DNA from: Opitutales bacterium
GTDB lineage: Bacteria; Verrucomicrobiota; Verrucomicrobiia; Opitutales; UBA2987
Assembly: GCA_021772515.1 (NCBI GenBank)
Contig: JAJFLU010000039.1
Span: 1 to 64,000, forward strand
DNA: 64,000 nt
Direction: 5' to 3'
The notes under the pieces were generated by a model. The model was given only the letters and a program-made list of their open reading frames with translations. It had not been told where the DNA came from and did not search any database. Both the position numbers and the translations under genes were made by a program. Shown one piece after another: positions 58,621-64,000 of the stretch. Each line of letters begins with the position of its first letter. The stretch's first letter is position 1.

Positions 58621-60051
58621 TCAATCGCCGATTTTCCACGTTTTGAGCTCCTCGACTGTTTTCACGTAAGGTTTCAGCGAAAACAGGAGAATTGTGGCGG
58701 ACAGCAAATGTGCGGTTACTCCGACGCTAAAGAGGGAATATCTCAGCATTTGCAAATCCATGAAAACGTGCTCGGTCAGGTATGCGATGGCAGTGGGTCC
58801 GATACCCAGACCGATAATGTTAATGGCAAAAAGATAAATGGCGGAGGCCTGCCCGCGCATTTGGGGGGGCATCATTTGCTGAATGGCGGCGGCGGCGCAG
58901 CCGAAGGGCATGGCTCCTGCAAAGAGAGTCGGAAAAAGAAATACCAGCGACCAAATGGCCGACGGCATGAGAGGGTAAAGCGCGCCAAAGGGCAGCCAGA
59001 CCACAGCGGCAATCAAGATGGCCAGCATACTGGCGCTTTTATATCCTTTTCGAGTCAAATAATCGGCCAGGCGACCGCCGAATAGCACACCCAATGCGCC
59101 AGCCGCCATCGTTACCAATCCATACCAGAGCCCTCCCTGCCCCGGAGACCAGCCGTAAGTGCGCCCAAGAAAGGCCAAATCCCAAAACCCACCGGAATAG
59201 GCGGCCACTGACAGGAAGGCTACGCCGACATTATGGCAAAAAACCGTTTTCCAGTTTCGGCGCAGGTATTTAAGGACTTCATTAACCGGCACATGCGAGA
59301 TTTTGCTCGCCCCGGCGGATGTTTTACGGGTGGCGATGCCGCGCCGAACCGGTTCCTTGACCGTCCAGAGCAATGAGGTCAAAATCAATCCCGGTATGCC
59401 GATCGCAAAAAAAACGATCTGCCAGGGTCTTAATTCTCCCAGATATGGCAAGGCCGCTCCGGGGTTTGCAGCGACCCAACTTTCCGCCCATTGAAGAACA
59501 ATAGCGCCCCCGGTAAATGCGGCCCCCGAACCGAAATAGATACCCATGGAGTAAACACTCAGAGCGGTGCCCAGTTTGTGTTTGGGAAAATAATCTGTGA
59601 TCAGGGAAAACGCCGAGGGGGAGAGCGTTGCCTCGCCCACACCGACTCCCATCCGCAAAATCAGCAAATGCCAGAAATGGGTGGCCACTCCGCATAAAGT
59701 GGTCATCAGGCTCCAGAGGGCCACTCCAATGGCAATGATTCCTTTGCGATTTCGAGAATCGGCCAACCGCCCCATCGGAATACCGAATAGAGTGTAAAAA
59801 ATGGCGAAACTTAACCCGCCAATATAGCTCACCTGAAGGTCTGTCAGGCCCAGATCGGCTTTCATTGGCTCCACCAGAAGAGCAATTATCTGACGGTCGA
59901 CAAAGGAAAAAATATAAAAAATCATCAACACCCCGACGACATACCAGGAATAGCCAATGGGAGGGTAGGGAGGCTCCTGAGGACCTTCCACGGCATCATC
60001 AGAAACGCCGTCGAGTGAATCGGTTTCTATTTTCTCCTTTTCTTCCATCAT
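58621..60051 (-). CDS. MFS transporter (spinster-like)
   Basis: The 476-residue protein has twelve or so transmembrane segments and the major facilitator motif GRLADSRNRKG between helices 2 and 3. Features such as YSWYVVGVLMIFYIFSFVDRQI and GVGEATLSPSAFSLI place it with the spinster-like branch. Substrate unknown; the adjacent dehydrogenase suggests a carboxylic acid. I chose the ATG at 60051; an ATG at 60111 would add 20 residues. Confidence 0.85.
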   Translation of the reverse strand: MMEEKEKIETDSLDGVSDDAVEGPQEPPYPPIGYSWYVVGVLMIFYIFSFVDRQIIALLVEPMKADLGLTDLQVSYIGGLSFAIFYTLFGIPMGRLADSRNRKGIIAIGVALWSLMTTLCGVATHFWHLLILRMGVGVGEATLSPSAFSLITDYFPKHKLGTALSVYSMGIYFGSGAAFTGGAIVLQWAESWVAANPGAALPYLGELRPWQIVFFAIGIPGLILTSLLWTVKEPVRRGIATRKTSAGASKISHVPVNEVLKYLRRNWKTVFCHNVGVAFLSVAAYSGGFWDLAFLGRTYGWSPGQGGLWYGLVTMAAGALGVLFGGRLADYLTRKGYKSASMLAILIAAVVWLPFGALYPLMPSAIWSLVFLFPTLFAGAMPFGCAAAAIQQMMPPQMRGQASAIYLFAINIIGLGIGPTAIAYLTEHVFMDLQMLRYSLFSVGVTAHLLSATILLFSLKPYVKTVEELKTWKIGD

Positions 60052-60186
60052 AGCCAGTTGGGCAGCCACGCCATTACATTTCCGAAAGAAATTATCTCGC
60101 AGCGCCCACAACGGAGCATTCTGGCAGCCCCGGAGAAGTCAAGAGCCGAGCTTGCCGGGTGTTTTTCTGAAATCGGAGGAGGTTTG

Positions 60187-60564
60187 TCAGACCTTGGCAA
60201 TCAGTGCGCAAACGGCTCCCGATGGATCTTGAATGACGCACATACTGGAGCCATCCATATCGCGTGGAGGGCAAACTATCTTGCCGCCGCGATCCTCGCA
60301 TTCCTTCATCGCGGCTGGCAAATCCTTGACGTTAAAGTAAATCAGCCATTGCGGGGGCAGGTTGGCGTTTGAGCCGCTGGCATGGCATACCCCGACCGCA
60401 GCATCCACGTCTCCGGGCGATTTCATCACATAATCATCATAATCGCCCATGGAGCAAGCCTCCACCTCGAACCCCACCACGGAACAGTAAAAATCACGAA
60501 GCTCATCGGCAATCCCCGTAGTTAAATCAATCCAGCAAATCCCACCAATCTCTTCAGAATACAT
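60187..60564 (-). CDS. VOC-family protein
   Basis: The 125-residue protein shows the VOC halves GICWIDLTTGIADELRDFY and WLIYFNVKDLPAAMKECEDRGG, closing with IQDPSGAVCALI. The metal-ligand His is not seen at the start (IDLTT instead of VDH), so it may not be metal-dependent. It resembles the second half of the YecM/glyoxalase-like superfamily. No clear partner; it lies 10 bases after the HicB-like gene. Confidence 0.75.
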   Translation of the reverse strand: MYSEEIGGICWIDLTTGIADELRDFYCSVVGFEVEACSMGDYDDYVMKSPGDVDAAVGVCHASGSNANLPPQWLIYFNVKDLPAAMKECEDRGGKIVCPPRDMDGSSMCVIQDPSGAVCALIAKV

Positions 60565-60574
60565 GTCGTTGTGC

Positions 60575-60754
60575 TCAAATAGAATCTTTGTTTCCTAAAT
60601 TTTCTTCGAGGCATAGTGAAATAGCCTCGCGGATGCGCCTTTGGAGAGTATCGAGGGATTTTGCTTGCGTGTGGCATCCTGGAAGCACTGGCACACTTGC
60701 TATAAGATATCCCTCTGAATCCCGTTCGATAACAACATTGAAATTTCTTTTCAT
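60575..60754 (-). CDS. HicB-like protein without HicA
   Basis: The 59-residue protein (from the ATG at 60754, MKRNFNVVIERDSEGYLIAS) has the HicB fold: VPVLPGCHTQAKSLDTLQRR and REAISLCLE. HicB normally neutralises the mRNA-cleaving HicA. No hicA frame is present within the surrounding 300 bases. A longer frame to 60934 has an N-terminal part that does not resemble anything, so the short start is preferred. Confidence 0.6.
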   Translation of the reverse strand: MKRNFNVVIERDSEGYLIASVPVLPGCHTQAKSLDTLQRRIREAISLCLEENLGNKDSI

Positions 60755-60844
60755 TTGCGCACACGGTAGCTGTCGAACGACCTGTTGGCAATATCCATTC
60801 CTTCCGGATAAGTGAAAAATTACCAAATAAAGTGAAATCAGGGA

Positions 60845-60890
60845 TTGACAGCATGTAGATACGAGCCATAAATACACCAAATGGTGTATT
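60845..60890 (+). promoter_or_regulatory. ArsR-gene promoter with a 20-base perfect palindrome across the start
   Basis: The -35 is TTGACA (60845-60850) and the -10 about CATAAA (60867-60872), 16 bases apart. The operator is AATACACCA-AA-TGGTGTATT (60871-60890), a perfect 9+2+9 palindrome that contains the ATG (60881-60883) of the ArsR-type regulator. This matches where an ArsR-family dimer would block transcription and initiation. Confidence 0.6.
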
Positions 60891-61237
60891 ATAGAGAATT
60901 GCCGATTGATGACGCTTTTTTTGCGCTGGCACATCCTGTCAGGCGTGAAATTCTGGAACGGCTTTCCAAACGGGATTTATCCGTGGCGGGAGTATCCGAA
61001 CCGCTTGAGGTGTCGCCCTCGGCCATGACGAAGCATTTGCATATTCTCGAACGCGCGGGGCTGCTATCGCGGACAAAAAACGGGTGCGTTCATCGGCTTC
61101 ATTTTGAGCCGGAACCATTGAAAAAGGCGGCAGACTGGTTGATGAAGTATCAAATTTTCTGGAGTGGCAATCTGGACTCTCTGGACAATTATCTCGAACA
61201 ATTGACGAATATAAAGAAGCAAGATGGAAATTATTAA
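60881..61237 (+). CDS. ArsR-family winged-helix regulator
   Basis: The 118-residue protein has an ArsR winged helix: DAFFALAHPVRREILERLSKRD, VSEPLEVSPSAMTKHLHILERAGLL. The metal-binding ELCVCDL motif of metalloregulators is absent, as in the subgroup that pairs with SRPBCC proteins. Its start codon lies inside a perfect palindrome, so it probably represses itself. It overlaps the downstream SRPBCC gene by 14 bases. Confidence 0.85.
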   Translation: MVYYRELPIDDAFFALAHPVRREILERLSKRDLSVAGVSEPLEVSPSAMTKHLHILERAGLLSRTKNGCVHRLHFEPEPLKKAADWLMKYQIFWSGNLDSLDNYLEQLTNIKKQDGNY

Positions 61238-61691
61238 AGACGAATCCGAATTAAAACTGACGATCCGAAGAACTTTTTCTTATCGGAGGGAACTTGTATT
61301 TGAAACCTGGACAAATCCGTCGCACTTAAAGCAGTGGTTCAGCCCGAATAAGGAAATAAGATTAACTATCGCCGAGGTAGATCTATGTGTCGGCGGTTCG
61401 TACAAATTTGGGTTTACGCAACCGGATACTCCACTGCATGTAGTCAAAGGCGAATTTAAAACCGTCATTGCGCCAGAAAAACTCGTATATACCTGGGTTT
61501 GGGATCCACCCATTCCTGAAGCGGGAAAAGTTATGCTCGTTACAGTAGATTTTATTGATAAGGGGGATTCCACCGAATTTGTGCTAACCCATGAAAGACT
61601 TTGTGATTCCGAGGTATTCGAAAAACATAAAACAGGATGGTGTGGCGCCATAGATCGGCTGGACGAACTATTTAAATCGAGATCAAGTTAA
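61224..61691 (+). CDS. SRPBCC (AHSA1-like) protein
   Basis: The 155-residue protein has the START/Bet v1-like AHSA1 fold: LTIRRTFSYRRELVFETWTNPSHLKQWFSP and a C-terminal helix HKTGWCGAIDRLDELF. These proteins have a hydrophobic ligand cavity and are often encoded next to an ArsR regulator, as here. Ligand unknown. The gene is more AT-rich than the genes upstream. Confidence 0.85.
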   Translation: MEIIKDESELKLTIRRTFSYRRELVFETWTNPSHLKQWFSPNKEIRLTIAEVDLCVGGSYKFGFTQPDTPLHVVKGEFKTVIAPEKLVYTWVWDPPIPEAGKVMLVTVDFIDKGDSTEFVLTHERLCDSEVFEKHKTGWCGAIDRLDELFKSRSS

Positions 61692-61695
61692 TCGT

Positions 61696-62109
61696 ATGAA
61701 TAAAAAATCGATACTATTAGGAACAGTGGCCTATGTGGCAGCAACCTTCCCCTTGGCGATTATCTGGCATATAGTTTTATTCAAACCGCTATATTTATCA
61801 TTTGGATATTTTGGCGAACACCCTAATTTTCCACTAGGATTTCTTTCGATGTTGATACAGGGATTCATTCTATCCTATGGATTCTCGATAGTCAAGATTA
61901 CTGGAAGCTCGGCGATTCGCGGCTTTAAATATGCGGCATTTATGGGAATCTTTTTTTGGACATGCCATGTAATTGCAGCCGCAGCCAAAAATTCTCAAAG
62001 CGATACCGCCTTATTTTTTGTAATGGAAACCCTATACTTATCTTTTCAATTTGGAATTTACGGATTCTTAATTGGAAAGATATTTAAGAACACTTCAACA
62101 CAACAATAA
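61696..62109 (+). CDS. small integral membrane protein
   Basis: The 137-residue protein has about four hydrophobic helices (LLGTVAYVAATFPLAIIWHIVLF; FLSMLIQGFILSYGFSIV; AAFMGIFFWTCHVIAAA; FQFGIYGFLIGKIF). It resembles DUF1761-type proteins in layout, but I am not sure of the family. It lies 4 bases after the SRPBCC gene, so it belongs to the ArsR operon. Confidence 0.7.
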   Translation: MNKKSILLGTVAYVAATFPLAIIWHIVLFKPLYLSFGYFGEHPNFPLGFLSMLIQGFILSYGFSIVKITGSSAIRGFKYAAFMGIFFWTCHVIAAAAKNSQSDTALFFVMETLYLSFQFGIYGFLIGKIFKNTSTQQ

Positions 62110-62131
62110 TCATCATAAACAAGGAATATAA

Positions 62132-62491
62132 ATGAGTAAATCAACGGAATTAATTCAACAATATAACGAAAATTTTCAATCTAAAGATATCGATAAAGTA
62201 AGAACCTTACTGCATGACGAGTTTACTTTTACCGGCCCCATGATGCAATTCGGAAATCCCGATGAATTTGCCAACGCCATGAGGGAATGGGGCTTTGATT
62301 GTCGCAATGAAAATGTCCAATTCGTGTCTGAGGGGAATAATGTGGTCCAGATTTTTGATTGGATAGTAACGGCTCCCTTTCAGGTGACCATTTCCATGTG
62401 TGAGTGCTTCGAAATTAAGGATGATAAAATTTTATCCTCAAAACTCTTTTTCGATACAGCCAAAATGCCCAAAATGGAAATGGAAGCCTGA
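62132..62491 (+). CDS. SnoaL-like (NTF2-fold) protein
   Basis: The 119-residue protein has the SnoaL/NTF2-like cone fold: LIQQYNENFQSKDIDKVRTLLHDEFTFTGP, then MREWGFDCRNENVQF and a C-terminal beta sheet. No catalytic set can be read. It is the fourth gene of the ArsR-SRPBCC-membrane-SnoaL operon, 22 bases after the membrane-protein gene. Confidence 0.75.
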   Translation: MSKSTELIQQYNENFQSKDIDKVRTLLHDEFTFTGPMMQFGNPDEFANAMREWGFDCRNENVQFVSEGNNVVQIFDWIVTAPFQVTISMCECFEIKDDKILSSKLFFDTAKMPKMEMEA

Positions 62492-62595
62492 CAGTCTTCT
62501 TTTATGTTAAATTTAATACCAAAGCAATTCTAAAAGGGGGTTTGAAAAATCGTTCTTGGATATCGTTATTTCACTCGACACTATTTTTTGTTAGC

Positions 62596-62883
62596 CTAAT
62601 TTTTATCCACGAGTTCACCTTCTACATAACGATGGATCATTCCGGAGATTAAGGTTTGGTAAGGTATGCCTTGTTCCATGGCTTTTTTTTGAATGCCTTT
62701 AAGGTCGTGATCGTATAAGCGTATGGTTATTCGCCTGTTTTTCCGGAAGGTGTTTTTAGCTGCTTTGGCAACTTCTTCAATTTCGACTATAGAGGGGGAA
62801 TGCAATGTGATATTTCCCTCTTCATAGGATTTCAGGATTTGTAGCTCTTCATCATCCAAATTCAATTTACTAGTTCTTTTCAT
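62596..62883 (-). CDS. CopG-type antitoxin of a BrnT/CopG pair
   Basis: The 95-residue protein has a disordered N-terminus and a C-terminal ribbon-helix-helix (RRITIRLYDHDLKGIQKKAMEQGIPYQTLISGMIHRYV). The C-terminal DNA-binding layout and the toxin-first order fit BrnA-like antitoxins. It overlaps the toxin gene by 14 bases. The AT-rich composition matches the toxin and the operon at 61-62 kb. Confidence 0.75.
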   Translation of the reverse strand: MKRTSKLNLDDEELQILKSYEEGNITLHSPSIVEIEEVAKAAKNTFRKNRRITIRLYDHDLKGIQKKAMEQGIPYQTLISGMIHRYVEGELVDKN

Positions 62884-63145
62884 TTTTATATTCTTGAGTA
62901 GCTTTTCGGCTGGGAATGATTGTTTTCAGATAGACTTCGCTTTCACTTTTTAAGTGTGGGATCAAATAAACGTATTCGTCGACAACGACGAAGTAGATTT
63001 TTTGACCAGGGTATTTCTCCTGGTTGGGATGGTCGGCCACTTTCCAAAGATCACCCTGGGAAAGATGAAAAATAATTTCTTCAAATGAAATCCCACGTTT
63101 TTTTTTGAGTTGATTATTCTTTTTTGGGTTCCATTCGAATTTCAC
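62870..63145 (-). CDS. BrnT-like toxin
   Basis: The 91-residue protein is like BrnT-family ribonuclease toxins: EWNPKKNNQLKKKRGISFEEIIFHL, FVVVDEYVYLIPHL and YLKTIIPSRKATQEY. It is the first gene of the pair and is followed by its antitoxin with a 14-base overlap. The start is GTG at 63145, exactly at the expected transcription start of the promoter below. Confidence 0.75.
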   Translation of the reverse strand: MKFEWNPKKNNQLKKKRGISFEEIIFHLSQGDLWKVADHPNQEKYPGQKIYFVVVDEYVYLIPHLKSESEVYLKTIIPSRKATQEYKNEKN

Positions 63146-63151
63146 AAGAAA

Positions 63152-63181
63152 ATTGTATGCCTAATAGATGCACAAAGTCAA
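63152..63181 (-). promoter_or_regulatory. BrnT/CopG promoter, apparently leaderless
   Basis: On the reverse strand the -35 is TTGACT (63181-63176), the spacer is 18 bases and the -10 is TACAAT (63157-63152). With a transcript start 7 bases past the -10 element, the first nucleotide falls on the G of the GTG start codon at 63145. This suggests a leaderless mRNA. Confidence 0.6.
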
Positions 63182-63274
63182 TACATTTTCTTGGGATAAT
63201 GGAAAGTCCATTCCATTGCGTACAATCAACCAACAATCCTTTTGGGCTTGAGGCTTCTTTTTTTTCGCTGCCGC

Positions 63275-64000
63275 TCAGGCCGATGTCTCAATGGGGAGAC
63301 TTTGCTCTGCTTCGACACCTGGTTTTTTCACAGGGAGGAAGAGTTTGAGGAAAACCCAGAGAATGCAAAACGGAAGAATCAGGAGGACGAGGGCAAACGA
63401 CATGAAGAATCCTTCTTCGCTGGCCATGGCGATTTCCATTTTGTAAGTGGTGAACCCCCGTAGGCTCTTGGAAAATAATTGGCCGCCTATGACGACATTC
63501 CACCGCATGGCGAGCACACCGATCAGAATCAGAATGCTGCTGAGGAAGTAGATCCACTCCCGGGCTCGAGCGGCGATGTCTTTTTTGAAAATCTGGGTCA
63601 ATCCGAGCAAAACAAGGGGCACGCAGCTTCCCAGAAATCCTTGAATGACGATTATGCTGACAAAGAGTTTCCCCGTGGCCAGGGTCTTGATAATGTGGAT
63701 GGACTCCTCCGCTTCGTATAAGCGGTGTACCCAGTCCAGAGATTCAATGGCGGCGGCGACGATTAGGGTGTAGAAAAGGAATTTGGCGGTTGCATCCAGA
63801 CATTGCATATCCATTGGCAGGCGTCGGGCCTGACTTATGACCATAAACAGAAACAGACACAGGGCGATCCCCGATACGATTGCCGAGAAGATGAAGATGA
63901 TGGGCATAAGGACATTTCCCCACCAGGGGTTTGCCTTGACCGAACCGAAAATGAAGCCGACATATCCGTGTAAAATGAAGGCCGATGGAATCCCTATTAT
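63275..64000 (-). CDS. NrfD/PsrC-like membrane subunit, partial
   Basis: The frame is open beyond the right edge of the window. The C-terminal 240 residues or so include SAFILHGYVGFIFGSVKANPWW and PIIFIFSAIVSGIAL, the quinone-site region of NrfD/PsrC-type subunits, then LFSKSLRGFTTY. These membrane proteins pass electrons between quinones and an iron-sulfur partner in respiratory complexes. An internal ATG at 63907 is an artefact of truncation. The gap 63146-63274 holds no gene. Confidence 0.8.
   Translation of the reverse strand: MIGIPSAFILHGYVGFIFGSVKANPWWGNVLMPIIFIFSAIVSGIALCLFLFMVISQARRLPMDMQCLDATAKFLFYTLIVAAAIESLDWVHRLYEAEESIHIIKTLATGKLFVSIIVIQGFLGSCVPLVLLGLTQIFKKDIAARAREWIYFLSSILILIGVLAMRWNVVIGGQLFSKSLRGFTTYKMEIAMASEEGFFMSFALVLLILPFCILWVFLKLFLPVKKPGVEAEQSLPIETSA

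Overview
The window looks like a chromosome segment from a member of the Verrucomicrobiota, most likely an Opitutae-like aquatic bacterium. This rests on a PEP-CTERM surface protein, a secreted protein with a 'DRSGDG..NLLAYAFDLDP' segment of a type common in that phylum, a type-B succinate dehydrogenase, a complete F-type ATP synthase operon, and the overall style of the secreted proteins. No rRNA or tRNA gene was found, so the phylum call is inference.

Layout. 0-9 kb: a membrane protein, the DNA clamp dnaN, pssA with an orphan RelE-like gene, an EF-hand protein, an MscS channel, a sulfite-oxidase-like molybdoenzyme and a TPR protein. 9-17 kb: an IclR regulator, an OsmC protein, an AddB/AddA-type double-strand-break repair pair, and gmk. 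17-22 kb: miaB, then a tightly overlapping three-gene operon (nucleosidase, spore-photoproduct-lyase-like radical SAM protein, SDR-like protein with a histone-H1-like tail). 22-25 kb: a two-gene AT-rich cassette (ribbon-helix-helix protein plus a membrane-anchored dCTP-deaminase-fold protein) and two secreted proteins, one with a PEP-CTERM signal. 25-31 kb: a HAD phosphatase, recA, and the tRNA modification genes mnmE, mnmG and trmB. 31-38 kb: atpBEFHAGDC, with hairpins on both sides of atpE. 38-46 kb: an EamA permease, a PerM/AI-2E transporter, sdhCAB, a VOC protein and an FMN reductase divergent from a SufR-like regulator. 46-60 kb: a large secreted protein with a GH-like barrel, two orphan ExbD genes, a PafA-like phosphatase, a nucleoside hydrolase, a cyclase, a beta-propeller gene broken by a 351-bp ISL3-like remnant, an alpha/beta hydrolase, a luciferase-like oxidoreductase, a 2-hydroxyacid dehydrogenase and an MFS transporter. 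60-64 kb: an accessory stretch with an orphan HicB, an ArsR-SRPBCC-membrane-SnoaL operon and a BrnT/CopG toxin-antitoxin pair, then the C-terminal part of an NrfD-like membrane protein running off the window.

The best candidates for undescribed biology are two. The first is the nucleosidase/SPL-like/SDR operon. Its SDR protein keeps the dinucleotide-binding Gly motif but has no tyrosine where the catalytic one should be, and it carries a Lys/Pro/Arg tail of about 130 residues, so it may be a DNA-bound partner in lesion repair. The second is the RHH plus membrane-tethered dCTP-deaminase-fold pair, in which the catalytic Glu of dCTP deaminase is replaced by Gly; this could be a nucleotide-sensing or defence module.

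Several short operator-like palindromes lie exactly where autoregulation would need them: upstream of or across the starts of the IclR, RHH, SufR-like and ArsR genes, and inside a promoter spacer near position 180. The BrnT toxin promoter is spaced so that its transcript should be leaderless. These are read by eye from the sequence; no database search was possible.
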